From contig JOBE01000020.1 of the NCBI GenBank assembly GCA_000717735.1, forward strand, positions 43,411 through 107,410: a stretch of DNA of 64,000 bases. The letters are read 5' to 3'. The notes beneath the pieces were generated by a model, which had not been told where the DNA came from, did not search any database, and was given only the letters and a program-made list of their open reading frames with translations. The position numbers and the translations under genes are program-made. Positions 16,201 through 23,973 of the stretch are shown here, piece by piece (position 1 is the stretch's first letter; each line of letters opens with the position of its first letter). The DNA is from Streptomyces griseoluteus. Its GTDB lineage: Bacteria > Actinomycetota > Actinomycetes > Streptomycetales > Streptomycetaceae.

Positions 16201-18108
16201 GATGTCGAGGCCGGCGATGATCTCGCTGAGGGTCCGCAGGCCGGCGGTGTGCGTGTCGATCATGTCGGCGACCGGGCCCGTGCCCGCCACGGTGGTGACG
16301 GCGCCGGCCTCCGTCGCGAGCCGCTCCGCCTCGGTGTGGTGGGCGGTGAAGGCGTCCTCGCGCTGGAGGAAGGTGACGGCCCGCTGGGCCGCCGAGGCGA
16401 TGTCGGCCTCGACGTCCCCGGCGAGGGCGTCGATGCCTGCCGTGTCGGCGTACCGCATGTCCTTGAGGGTCACCAGGTGGCCCTGTGCCCGGCGGAGTTC
16501 GGTGATCCGGGAGATCCACTCCTCGGCGGTGGCGGGCGCCTCGCCCCGGACGCGCCGTACCAGCCGGCCGACCTGCTGGGCGGACTCGGCGAAGGCCTCC
16601 GCCGCCTGCCGGGTGAGCGTGGTCACGGTCTCGAACTCGTCGAGGACCTGCGCGGCGGTGGCCCGGAGTTCGGTCAGCGGGGTGCGCAGGTCGCCGGTCT
16701 CCGGGTCTCCCAGCCAGTGGTGGACGTCGCCCGCGCGCACGCAGGCGGCGACGAGTGCCTCGTAGACCTCGCCGGCGGGGGTCAGCTCGGTGGCCTGACG
16801 GGCGATCGACAGGCAGTCGGCGATGCCCCGGACGAGATCCGCGTTGCCGATGCGGGCCAGCGGACCGTCCACCGCAGGGGTCACGTGCGTGTCGGAGACG
16901 TACGGGGTCCGCCAGATCTGCACGGGGTGGACCCGGCCGGGCTCGCCGGGCTCGTCGCGCAGCACGACCATCGTCCCGTCGTCGAGCAGCGCGTATCCGC
17001 GGCAGGAGACGGGACGGGTGATCTCCTTCCGGATCAGGTTGTACGGGAGGAGGAGACCGCGACGCTCCGGCCGGGTGTGGAAGGCGAAGAGGATGTCCTC
17101 GCCGTTGGGCGAACGGATCAGCCGGTCGAAGACAAGTCCCGAAGTGTCGGTGTCGAAGGTCCTCACCGCACCGGAGGCCAGGCAGTAGCCACCGGGGAAC
17201 ACGACCCCCTCGTCCCCGGGCAATCGCAGACACGCCTGAGCGAGTCCGTCGAGCCGGACCACGCTCCCGGTCAGAGCGTTGAAGACGAGGTGGCGGACGG
17301 CCTCCTCCTTGTACGGGCGAACGCGCACCAGGATCAGGGCGCCCACGACCGCGTACGCGACCTCGGCGTCGGCCAGCGCCTGGAGCGGCTCGTCGACCGG
17401 CTCGGCGTACACGCCCTCGGCCGTCTCGGCGTCGTTCTCCGTCTTGACCGTGAGCGTCCCGCCGACCGTGGAGACGAAGAGGCGGCCGTCGAGCGAGATG
17501 TGCGGGTGCCGCCCTTGGACGTGGTCGTCGCGGGTCGTCTCCACCCAGTCCACGTCGTGCGAGGGAGGGACGACGTGGTCGCGTTCTCCCCGGGCGTCGA
17601 GGAACCGCGTCTCGCCGGACGGCCCGATCGACCAGCGCAGGACGCGGATGTCGTCGGCCTTCTGCCCGGTCCGGAAGACGGCGAGGAGCCGGCCCTCCAC
17701 GCGCCTCAGCCGGAGCAGGCGCGCGCCTCGAAAATACCGGTGCAGTGCCGAGAACTCCCGTACGAAGCCGGGGTCGTCGAGGAGTCCGGGCACCGAGTCC
17801 TCGGGCAGCGGATTCAGGTCGCGGTCGTGCAGCGTGAAGACGTCGGCGACCGACGGCTCGGCGCTCACCGCAGAGGCCGGGTGGCAGCCGAACAACAGGA
17901 CGTCGTCCCCGACGGCGGCGATGTCCAGCAGTACCCCGGCGCCCTCGGTGCGGACGCTGTCGGTGCCGGTGAGAGACAGACCACCGGCACCGAAGGCGGC
18001 GGTACGGGCGGTGTTGAGCGCCTCGGCACGCCTGGCCAGCTCGGCCGCCTGCGCCGAAAGACGGTCGCGCAGCACCGCGTACGTGTCCTGGTCGATTCCG
18101 GTGCTCAT
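13252..18108 (-). CDS. Giant AAA+ ATPase, DUF3686 'DNA repair ATPase' family
   Basis: The product is 1618 residues. The N-terminal third is a beta-rich region with repeated W/D/L strands. Residues of about 470-870 are helical with long coiled-coil stretches (for example RAERLAASAGRVLEAIARRA). The C-terminal part contains a AAA+ module around residues 1255-1420: Walker A SPPGYGKTTL, Walker B VLLYVDDI, and an AGNPYTESGQ sensor-like segment. This architecture matches the family annotated as ATPase involved in DNA repair (DUF3686). That label is old and no repair function is shown. In this locus it follows the flotillin gene, so an ATPase acting at flotillin microdomains is the better working idea. 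The start at 18108 has AAGGAG upstream. Confidence 0.85.
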   Translation of the reverse strand: MSTGIDQDTYAVLRDRLSAQAAELARRAEALNTARTAAFGAGGLSLTGTDSVRTEGAGVLLDIAAVGDDVLLFGCHPASAVSAEPSVADVFTLHDRDLNPLPEDSVPGLLDDPGFVREFSALHRYFRGARLLRLRRVEGRLLAVFRTGQKADDIRVLRWSIGPSGETRFLDARGERDHVVPPSHDVDWVETTRDDHVQGRHPHISLDGRLFVSTVGGTLTVKTENDAETAEGVYAEPVDEPLQALADAEVAYAVVGALILVRVRPYKEEAVRHLVFNALTGSVVRLDGLAQACLRLPGDEGVVFPGGYCLASGAVRTFDTDTSGLVFDRLIRSPNGEDILFAFHTRPERRGLLLPYNLIRKEITRPVSCRGYALLDDGTMVVLRDEPGEPGRVHPVQIWRTPYVSDTHVTPAVDGPLARIGNADLVRGIADCLSIARQATELTPAGEVYEALVAACVRAGDVHHWLGDPETGDLRTPLTELRATAAQVLDEFETVTTLTRQAAEAFAESAQQVGRLVRRVRGEAPATAEEWISRITELRRAQGHLVTLKDMRYADTAGIDALAGDVEADIASAAQRAVTFLQREDAFTAHHTEAERLATEAGAVTTVAGTGPVADMIDTHTAGLRTLSEIIAGLDIGDATVRTSVLERIADVLGVLNRVRALLAARRAELLDQEGRAEFAAEFALLGQAVTGALAAADTPDRCDDQLGRLLLQLENLESRFAEHDGFLGEIADKRAEMYDAFTARRQSLQDTRARRAERLAASAGRVLEAIARRAATLADLDEVNTYFASDPMVAKVRRTVAELRELGDEARAEELEGRLGAARQEAGRALRDRTDLFSDGGATIRLGRHRFAVNRQTPEVTLVPHEDTLALALTGTDYRVPVTDPAFAETRPFWDRTLPCESPEVYRSEYLAARLLAEHGPGSLAGEDLSALARRAAEAAYDEGHERGVHDHDTAAILEAVLRLHERIGLLRYPAPARATAQLFWAHAATADAREQWTCRADALARARDLFGAESALDGLRNELAEEIGDPTAATYLIEELTTAPAGFAVSDAARTLLDKFRRAVGTSAYDDALASLTEPRARRQLVEAWLTSYASASGERLDEGVLAEAVAVELCPDLDRYDIAAPTTETVTGLLGNHPRVEGRALELRLDEFLARTRDFAATDVPAFRAYQERRARLVATERDRLRLDEYRPRVMSSFVRNRLVDEVYLPLIGDNLAKQLGAAGDAKRSDSQGLLLLLSPPGYGKTTLIEYVADRLGLLLVKVDGPALGQRTVSLDPAEAPDATARRELEKIAFALAAGNNVLLYVDDIQHCSPEFLQKFIPLCDATRTLNGHDLRGKRFAVCMAGNPYTESGQAFRVPDMLANRADVWNLGDVLTGKEEAFALSFVENALTSHPVLAPLAGRERSDLELLIRLAADDPAARRDRLTHPYAPAELDRVLSVLRHLLAARETVLAVNEEYIASAATADAARTEPPFRLQGSYRTMNKITARISPAMNDAELAAVVDDHYTAEAQTLTTEAEANLLKLAALRGTLTPAQAARWAEVTGAYTRTQAMGGSGDDPLARAVAALGLLADRITAVETAITRATDPRHLLARPTGRHAIHRADAPAPEHRQN

Positions 18109-18205
18109 GTCGATCCGCTCCTTGTCCCGTGATGGATGCGGGTCCGGCGCCGACAACCCCCGTATGCCGGCACCGGACCCGCTGTGACCGCTCCCCCCGG
18201 GGCGG

Positions 18206-20230
18206 TCAGTTCGTGGCCGCGCCGTTCAGCGCGGCGGTCTCGGCCGAAGTCGCGGCGGCCGGTCCGGGTACGTGCGCGTCGAGCACACCGGACTTCATGA
18301 CCTTCGCGAGCAGTGCCGAGACGCTCAGGTTCTGGACGTCGCCCGTGGACAGCGAGCCGAGCACCTTGGTCAGGTCCTCGGTGAAGGAGCCCTCGCCGTT
18401 CAGCCACGGGCCGGCCAGCGTCTGCGCGGTCCGGGAGTGGTCCATGAAGCCGTCGACGGACTTCCCGAGCGCGATGGACTGCACCAGGCGGTCGAGGAAG
18501 ACCGACTCCCCGCCGACGATGTTGATGTCGGCGTTCTCCAGGCCGGTGGCGAGGACGGTGGCCTGCGCCTCGGCGACCTGGCGCTGCACGTCGAGGCCGG
18601 CGAGCCGGATCTCCTTCTCCGCCTCCAGGCGCAGCCGGTACTCCTCATGGGTACGAGAGGCCTCGTCGAGCGCGGCCATCGCCGCCGCCTTCTCCGTCAG
18701 ACCGGCCGCTTCGGCCTTGAGCTTCTCGCCGATCGCGGTCGCCTCGGCCAGCGCCTTCTCACGGTTGCCGACCGCCTCGGCACGCAGCCGTGCCTCGGTG
18801 GCCTCGGCCTCGGCGCGGCCGGTCTTCTCGATCGCGTCGGCTTCCTTCTCCCGGACCTGCACCGCTGCCAGCCCCTCGGCCGCCGCCTCGGCCTGTACGC
18901 CCTCGGCGAGGCGGATCTTGGCGCGGGCGTCCATGTCGGCGGCCTTGTTGCGGGCCTCCGCCAGGGTCAGCTCCTCGGCGGCCCGGTGCACGGCGGCCTG
19001 CTCGGCCGCCTCGGCCGCCTTGATGTCCTTGACCAGCCTCTCCTGCGCCTCCGCCTCGGCCGCGATGACGACGGCCTGCCGGGTGCGCTCGGCCTCCTCG
19101 ACCGTACGGAGCCGCTTGATGGACTCCTCCTGCTCGGCGACCGTACGGTCCACCGCGATCCGCTCGCGGATCACCTCGGCGATGTCACGGCGCTCCGACT
19201 CCACCTCCTTCTCGGCGGAGATGCGGGTCAGTTCGGTCTCCCGGTCACGGGCGATGACCTCCAGCAGGCGGTCCTTCTCGATCCGCTCGTTCTCGACGGC
19301 GATGACCCGCTCGCGGTTCTTCTGCGCGACGGCCACCTCGCGGGCCTGGTTCTCCCGCTGGATCCCGAGCTGCTCCTCCGTCTTCAGGAACGCGCTCTGG
19401 GCCCGCAGCCGCTCCTCCTCCACCACCCGCGCCGTCTCGGCCTCCTCACGGGCCCGTACGGTGTCGATCTCGCGCTTCTGCTTGATCTCGGCGTCGGCCT
19501 GGCGCCGTTCCAGCTCCAGGATGGCCTCGCGGGCGTCGACGTTCTGCCGGGTGATCTCCTTCTGCTCGTGCTGACGGAACTCGTTCGTCCGGACGTTCTC
19601 GACGGCGGTCAGTTCGGTGATCTTGCGGATGCCCTGGGCGTCGAGGATGTTGCCGGGGTCGAGCTGGGACAGCGGCGTCTGCTCCAGGTAGTCGATGGCC
19701 GCGTCCTCCAGGCTGTAGCCGTTGAGGTCGATGCCGATGATCTCGATGATCCGGAACCGCAGCTCCTCGCGCTTGGTGTAGAGGTCGGTGAAGTCGAGCT
19801 GCTTGCCGACGGTCTTGAGCGCCTCGGAGAACTTGGCGTTGAACAGCTCCTGCAGCGTCTCCTTGTCGCTGGCCCGGGCGGTGCCGATGGCCTGCGCGAC
19901 CTTGATGACGTCCTCGACGGTCTTGTTGACACGGACGAAGAACGAGATGCGGATGTCGGCGCGGATGTTGTCCCGGCAGATCAGGCCGTCGCGGCCCGTC
20001 CGGGAGATCTCGATGGTCTTCACCGAGATGTCCATGACCTCGGCCTTGTGCAGGACGGGCAGGACGACCTGGCCGGTGAAGGTGACGTCGACCTTCCGCA
20101 TCTTCGAGACGATCAGCGCCTTGCCCTGTTCCACCTTGCGGAACAGCCGGCTGACCACGAAGAGCAGCGTGAGAACGATGAGCAGGACAGCGGCGACGAG
20201 CACGCCGATGCCCACGGTGATGGCATCCAT
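18206..20230 (-). CDS. Flotillin-family (YqiK-like) SPFH protein
   Basis: The 674-residue product has an N-terminal membrane helix (residues 5-28), an SPFH domain (about 30-215, with RKVEQGKALIVSKMRKVDVT and IGTARASDKETLQELFNAK), then an exceptionally long Glu/Ala/Arg-rich coiled coil (about 220-560) and a C-terminal part with ENADINIVGGES, a feature of YqiK/FloT proteins. It is longer than typical flotillins (about 500-560). It lies 97 nt before the giant ATPase gene and 96 nt after a YqiJ-like membrane gene, the same pairing as yqiJ-yqiK in enterobacteria. The ATG at 20230 gives the standard N-terminus; a longer frame to 20308 has no membrane logic. Confidence 0.94.
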   Translation of the reverse strand: MDAITVGIGVLVAAVLLIVLTLLFVVSRLFRKVEQGKALIVSKMRKVDVTFTGQVVLPVLHKAEVMDISVKTIEISRTGRDGLICRDNIRADIRISFFVRVNKTVEDVIKVAQAIGTARASDKETLQELFNAKFSEALKTVGKQLDFTDLYTKREELRFRIIEIIGIDLNGYSLEDAAIDYLEQTPLSQLDPGNILDAQGIRKITELTAVENVRTNEFRQHEQKEITRQNVDAREAILELERRQADAEIKQKREIDTVRAREEAETARVVEEERLRAQSAFLKTEEQLGIQRENQAREVAVAQKNRERVIAVENERIEKDRLLEVIARDRETELTRISAEKEVESERRDIAEVIRERIAVDRTVAEQEESIKRLRTVEEAERTRQAVVIAAEAEAQERLVKDIKAAEAAEQAAVHRAAEELTLAEARNKAADMDARAKIRLAEGVQAEAAAEGLAAVQVREKEADAIEKTGRAEAEATEARLRAEAVGNREKALAEATAIGEKLKAEAAGLTEKAAAMAALDEASRTHEEYRLRLEAEKEIRLAGLDVQRQVAEAQATVLATGLENADINIVGGESVFLDRLVQSIALGKSVDGFMDHSRTAQTLAGPWLNGEGSFTEDLTKVLGSLSTGDVQNLSVSALLAKVMKSGVLDAHVPGPAAATSAETAALNGAATN

Positions 20231-20326
20231 GAGAAACCCCGTGTCGATGGAAGAAAGGGGAGCCGCACGTTCGGGCGGCGTTGTGGAAGGGCGAGCACCG
20301 GACGGCACGCACTCCCGGAGCGACGG

Positions 20327-20800
20327 CTACCTGCGTCGCCGTGTGCGCGCAGCGGCGCGGTGCTGCCCGAAGGCGGCGGCTCGGTCCCGTTCGGGCGGCC
20401 CCGCCAGACCGGCGGCGTCCTGCCGGGACGGCCCGGGTTCGTCGGGGAACAACTTCGCAAGCGGCCCCACGAGGCGTCGTGTCGACCACCACGAGGTGAC
20501 CGGAGCGAGCACCAGCAGGGCGAGCGAGAGCAGAGCGGGAAGGGGGCGGGGCGCATCGGAAAGGCCGAGGAGTACGGACCCGCTGACGCTCAGGACCCAG
20601 CCGGCCACGACGAACACGGAGGCCGCCACCGAGACGGGCACCCGGCCGAGACGCAGCCCCACCGCGTCCACGTCGCCGTCGAAGCCCTTTCGTTCCACCG
20701 CCCCGAACAGGACGAGCAGCCAGAACACCGCCACGGCGACCAGAGCCGCACTGAACGACAACGAGGGGAAGCCGAAGGCGGCGTTCAGGAACTCCCCCAT
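20327..20800 (-). CDS. YqiJ-like membrane protein, flotillin partner
   Basis: The 157-residue product has three transmembrane segments (residues 15-34, 55-80, 85-105) and a basic, Arg-rich tail. Its N-terminus (MGEFLNAAFGFPSLSFSAAL) and position before a YqiK-type flotillin fit the YqiJ family, whose members normally continue into an OB-fold domain. That domain is absent or very short here, so the protein may be a reduced version. The ATG at 20800 follows GGAGAGGGCC. It shares a 228-bp promoter region with the divergent PucR gene. Confidence 0.7.
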   Translation of the reverse strand: MGEFLNAAFGFPSLSFSAALVAVAVFWLLVLFGAVERKGFDGDVDAVGLRLGRVPVSVAASVFVVAGWVLSVSGSVLLGLSDAPRPLPALLSLALLVLAPVTSWWSTRRLVGPLAKLFPDEPGPSRQDAAGLAGPPERDRAAAFGQHRAAARTRRRR

Positions 20801-20873
20801 GGCCCTCTCCCCCTGTACATCACGATTTCCGTCTCCCGGCATCAGGCCCGCGCCCACGCCTTCCCGTGGAGCC

Positions 20874-20919
20874 ATCCTGCAGCAGGATCGCCGCCTTGGC
20901 ATTGCCGTAACCAGGCAGT
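20874..20919. promoter_or_regulatory. Two operator candidates in the flotillin/PucR divergent promoter
   Basis: ATCCTGC and GCAGGAT (20874-20888) form a dyad with one central base. A second site, TGCCGTAACCAGGCAGT (20903-20919), is an imperfect TTGCC-N7-GGCAG inverted repeat. A 16/17 match to the second site occurs at 23886-23902 before the third SPFH locus. The adjacent PucR-type regulator is the obvious candidate protein. Confidence 0.5.
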
Positions 20920-21028
20920 CTTTGACGTCTTCTTGATGCCGGTTGCGAACCCCGGCGGACGGCATGCCAGTCTTGGTCCCCGCGCGTCGGGAACTCGTCG
21001 CAGACGCGTCAGGAAACGGGGAGGGACC

Positions 21029-22090
21029 GTGGCGGAGAGGGAACCGGTCGAGGGGTACCTGGAGGGGTACGCCGAGATCCTGACGGGTGTGTGCGAGACC
21101 CGCCGCAGGCTCACCCCGGAGGAGCGCGCGGCCCTCCGCGCCCTCGGAGAGCGGGCCGCCGAAGCCGGCATCGGGCTGCGGGACCTCGTCCGGGCCCACC
21201 TCTCCGCCGCACAGCGGGTACGCCCCGGGCTGCCGAGGGCGGCCTCCGACCACCTCCTGTCCGCCGTGGAGCAGGCCGTCGACGCCTTCGCCGAGGGACA
21301 CGAGCGGGCCCAGCATCTGGCGATGCGCCAGGAAGAGGCCGCCCGGCGGGAGTTCATCGACGACCTCCTGTACGGCCGGAGCGATCTCGGCAGGCTGGCC
21401 GAGCGCGCCGAACGATTCGGGCTGCTCCTGTCCCACGCCCACGCCGTGGCCGTCGCCCAGGGCCCGGAACCGTACAGCGACGGCTATCCGGTCACCCGTT
21501 CCGTCGAGTCCTCGCTCACCGCCCGCTTCGGCAACCGCCGCATCCTGCTCACCACCAAGGACGGGCGGCTGATCTGCGTCGCCCCGGCGGACGAACCCGA
21601 TGTCCTCGCCCACTTCGCCAAGCAGGCGTACGCCGCCACGGACGGCGGCCAGGTGGCGATCGGGCGCGCGCACCCGGGCGCGGGCGGCGTCGTCCACTCC
21701 TACGAGGAAGCCCTCAACGCCCTGGACCTCGCCGCTCGCATGAACCTCGACGAGCCGGTACTGCACGCCGCCGACCTCCTCGTCTACCCGGTCCTCACCC
21801 GCGACCGGCAGGCCATGGCCGACCTGGTCCGCACCGTCCTCGGCCCGTTGCAACAGGCACGAGGAGGCGCGAAGCCCCTCCTGGACACCCTCACGGCGTA
21901 CTTCGACACCGGCTGCGTCACCGCCCAGGCGGCCCGCCGCCTCAGCCTCAGCGTGCGGGCGATGACGTACCGCCTGGACCGTATCCACCGCCTGACCGGC
22001 GCCGACCCCGGCGATCCCGTCCAGCGCTACACGCTCCAGACGGCCGTCGTCGGCGCCAGGCTCCTGGACTGGCCCGACCAGCCCCTGTGA
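21029..22090 (+). CDS. PucR/CdaR-type transcriptional regulator
   Basis: The 353-residue product has an N-terminal helical sensor (about residues 1-110, RsbRD-like), a central GGDEF-like fold (about 115-240, with GQVAIGRAHPGAGGVVHSYE and ALNALDLAARM) and a C-terminal PucR helix-turn-helix (HTH_30; AYFDTGCVTAQAARRLSLSV and MTYRLDRIHRLTGADPGD). The GTG start at 21029 has GGGGAGGGA upstream. It is divergent from the YqiJ-flotillin-ATPase operon, which it probably controls. No small-molecule ligand is evident. Confidence 0.88.
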   Translation: MAEREPVEGYLEGYAEILTGVCETRRRLTPEERAALRALGERAAEAGIGLRDLVRAHLSAAQRVRPGLPRAASDHLLSAVEQAVDAFAEGHERAQHLAMRQEEAARREFIDDLLYGRSDLGRLAERAERFGLLLSHAHAVAVAQGPEPYSDGYPVTRSVESSLTARFGNRRILLTTKDGRLICVAPADEPDVLAHFAKQAYAATDGGQVAIGRAHPGAGGVVHSYEEALNALDLAARMNLDEPVLHAADLLVYPVLTRDRQAMADLVRTVLGPLQQARGGAKPLLDTLTAYFDTGCVTAQAARRLSLSVRAMTYRLDRIHRLTGADPGDPVQRYTLQTAVVGARLLDWPDQPL

Positions 22091-22179
22091 TCACGGGGCT
22101 GAGCGAGCAGACTGGGAGGAGGAAGGGGCGCATCAGCCAGGCGTCTGCTCACCGTCTTCGTCAGAGCAGGGCGGTCACC

Positions 22180-22506
22180 ATGAGTCACTCCCCCGACGAG
22201 CAGCGGATTCTCGGCGAGATCGAACGTGCTCTCGCCTGCGACGATCCCGCCCTGGCCACCCTGATCGACTCGCTGAACGCGCAGTTCCCCCGGGCACCGG
22301 ACGCGCCCGCGGGCGCCCGAGCCGCGCGCCGCAACCCCCGCGTCGTGGCGGCTGCCGTCCTGACCGTCATCGCGCTGCTGGGGCTGATCCTCACCGCCAT
22401 GCTGGGCAGCCGGTCGGCCCCGGCGAACGGAGAGGACGGGGGACCTGCGGCGCTCCCGCCCCTCGCGGCGGTCTCGGGAGCATACGAAGACCGCGCTCTC
22501 CCGTAG
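22180..22506 (+). CDS. DUF3040-family small membrane protein
   Basis: The 108-residue product begins MSHSPDEQRILGEIERALAC, the signature of DUF3040 proteins, followed by DDPALATLIDSL, a basic segment and one transmembrane helix (residues 51-71). The family is common in actinomycetes and uncharacterised. It lies 90 nt after the PucR gene. Confidence 0.8.
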   Translation: MSHSPDEQRILGEIERALACDDPALATLIDSLNAQFPRAPDAPAGARAARRNPRVVAAAVLTVIALLGLILTAMLGSRSAPANGEDGGPAALPPLAAVSGAYEDRALP

Positions 22507-22519
22507 CCGGGAACGGCAG

Positions 22520-22777
22520 CACACCGGTCGGAAACCGATGAGGCCGAGCGCGATGCAGGAGCATACGTTCAGTGCGCCGTTCGGCGCCGCTGTCAGACGT
22601 GCCGCCTCGTCGGTCAGCACCGCCCGACAGCGTGACGCCCGCAGCGCCGAGCAGGCGAGTGGGTTCGCCGGGCCGTCCAAGGCAGCGCGGCCGCCGGCCC
22701 AGGAGAACGGCGACACTCGGCGCCAGGAGCAGCACCGCACCGTCGATCAACAGGGTCCAGCTCGCCGAAGGGCTCAC
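22520..22777 (-). pseudogene. Remnant of a membrane-protein gene behind an nhaA-I-like leader
   Basis: From the GTG at 22777 the reverse strand gives an N-terminus (VSPSASWTLLIDGAVLLLAP, then SVAVLL) that looks like a first transmembrane helix. The frame then becomes Arg/Pro-rich, and a neighbouring frame (WAGGRAALDGPANPL, ending in SCIALGLIGF) looks more protein-like. I read this as the 5' end of a frameshifted, truncated transporter gene. The nhaA-I-like element directly upstream suggests that it was another cation antiporter. This is inference. Confidence 0.35.
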
Positions 22778-22784
22778 GTGTGGC

Positions 22785-22845
22785 AGGCGGAAGACTGTGC
22801 CGACCAGACTTCCCGGCTCACCTGTGGCCCGATCCTAGTGGTCCG
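22785..22845 (-). promoter_or_regulatory. nhaA-I-like leader RNA element (copy 3)
   Basis: The reverse strand reads GGTGAGCCGGGAAGTCTGGT followed by CGGCACAGTC (core 22799-22818), identical in its core to the element before nhaA. It is followed within 30 nt by the GTG of a broken reading frame. The upstream half (GGATCGGGCCACAG) is less like copy 2 than the core is. Confidence 0.55.
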
Positions 22846-22992
22846 TCCAGTTCGGTGAAGGTCTCCAGGAAGCCGGTCTCGCCAGTGCCGGTGATGATGT
22901 CGCCGTGCTCGTCCAGCGACGCGGCAGGAACGGCCGACGCCCTGCCCCCGCCCACGGTGCCGGTACGGCATGCCGCCGCCTACGATGCGGCC

Positions 22993-23871
22993 ATGCCATC
23001 GTCGATCTACCGCAGTCGGGTCGCACAGGTACGAGTTCGAGACTGGTGCGAGAAGCGCCTCGCCACGTGGCTGGTCCCCCATGGCCGGGGAGAGGTCGAG
23101 ACCTCCGCAGGCACGACGAGCGTGGTCCGGACCGTTCCCGGCCCGGGGCCAGGGCGGGCGGCGATCGTTCTGATACCTGGGACGAACATGAGCGCGGCCG
23201 TGTCCCTGGGCTTCGGACAAGCGCTGTCACGGATCGCGCCCCTGATCGTTCTCGACGTGCCGGGGCAGCCCGGCCTCAGCGCCGGCGAGCGCCCGCGCCG
23301 ACACCGCATGGACTGGTACGGGCAATGGCTCACCGACACGCTGCCACAGGTGACGCCCGAACCGGCCGTGGTCGTGGGCCATTCACTCGGCGGCGCGATC
23401 GCCCTTGCCGCCACCTCGGACTTGATCGCCGGTCGCGTGCTCGTGTCGACTGCCGGACTGGTGCGGCTGCACGTCGGCCTCTCCGTACTGGGCGCGACGG
23501 TGCCATGGCTGCTCCGCCCCTCCGTACCGCGAGCCGAGCGGCTTGTGCGGCACATGTCTTTGCCCGGTGCGCCGGTATCGAACGAGCTCAGCCAGTGGAT
23601 GGCGCTCGTGGGCAGTTCCTGCCGCACCAGCCTCGCTCCCGCACCATTGCCGTCCACCGTCCTGGCGCGCAGCCGGAGCGTGCCGCGCATGGTGGTGGCG
23701 GGATCGCACGACGTCTTCCTGCCCCCGGCCCGTCTGGGCCCCGCGGCCGAGCAGCGACTCGGCACCGACCTGCGCGTTCTCGACGGCGCCGGGCACCTCC
23801 TGCCGGAGGAGTCGCCCATGCGCCTCGCCGCCCTCGTGGCCGAGTTCACGGACGCGTGCAGACGGCATTAA
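22993..23871 (+). CDS. Alpha/beta-hydrolase-fold protein
   Basis: The 292-residue product has a typical alpha/beta-hydrolase layout: GRAAIVLIPGTNMSAAVSLG (oxyanion loop region), PLIVLDVPGQPGLSAGERP, the nucleophile elbow VVVGHSLGGAIAL (Ser in GHSLG), a late Asp in VVAGSHDVFLPP and His in LDGAGHLLPEE. A complete Ser-Asp-His triad is therefore visible. The substrate is unknown. The ATG at 22993 has no strong ribosome binding site, and other in-frame starts lie upstream. The gene lies between two SPFH loci but has its own promoter space. Confidence 0.85.
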   Translation: MPSSIYRSRVAQVRVRDWCEKRLATWLVPHGRGEVETSAGTTSVVRTVPGPGPGRAAIVLIPGTNMSAAVSLGFGQALSRIAPLIVLDVPGQPGLSAGERPRRHRMDWYGQWLTDTLPQVTPEPAVVVGHSLGGAIALAATSDLIAGRVLVSTAGLVRLHVGLSVLGATVPWLLRPSVPRAERLVRHMSLPGAPVSNELSQWMALVGSSCRTSLAPAPLPSTVLARSRSVPRMVVAGSHDVFLPPARLGPAAEQRLGTDLRVLDGAGHLLPEESPMRLAALVAEFTDACRRH

Positions 23872-23885
23872 GAACGCGTAAAGAC

Positions 23886-23902
23886 TGCCGGAACCAGGCA
23901 GT
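23886..23902. promoter_or_regulatory. Operator candidate before the third SPFH locus
   Basis: TGCCGGAACCAGGCAGT lies inside the inverted repeat ACTGCC-N7-GGCAGT (23885-23902). It is 16/17 identical to the site at 20903-20919 before pucR/yqiJ. It sits about 70 nt before the NfeD-like start at 23974. Confidence 0.5.
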
Positions 23903-23973
23903 GAACATCTGTGCCGTTCCGTGGAAACATCCTTGAACAACGGATGAAGCCCCGCATGGGACAGGTGGCGCAC

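Noticed and set aside
13768..18132. A forward-strand open frame of 1454 codons across the giant ATPase gene
   Set aside because: It is the antisense of the ATPase coding sequence. Its composition (Gly/Arg/Glu/Val-rich, no domains) is typical for shadow frames in GC-rich DNA.
18272..21028. A forward frame running through the flotillin gene into the PucR gene
   Set aside because: Only the part from 21029 is a real protein (PucR). The upstream part is antisense to the flotillin gene and lacks a plausible start.
22027..22740. A reverse-strand protein gene opposite DUF3040
   Set aside because: Its second half is antisense to the DUF3040 gene and to the end of PucR. Only a short piece near 22560-22740 looks protein-like, and this is included in the pseudogene entry.
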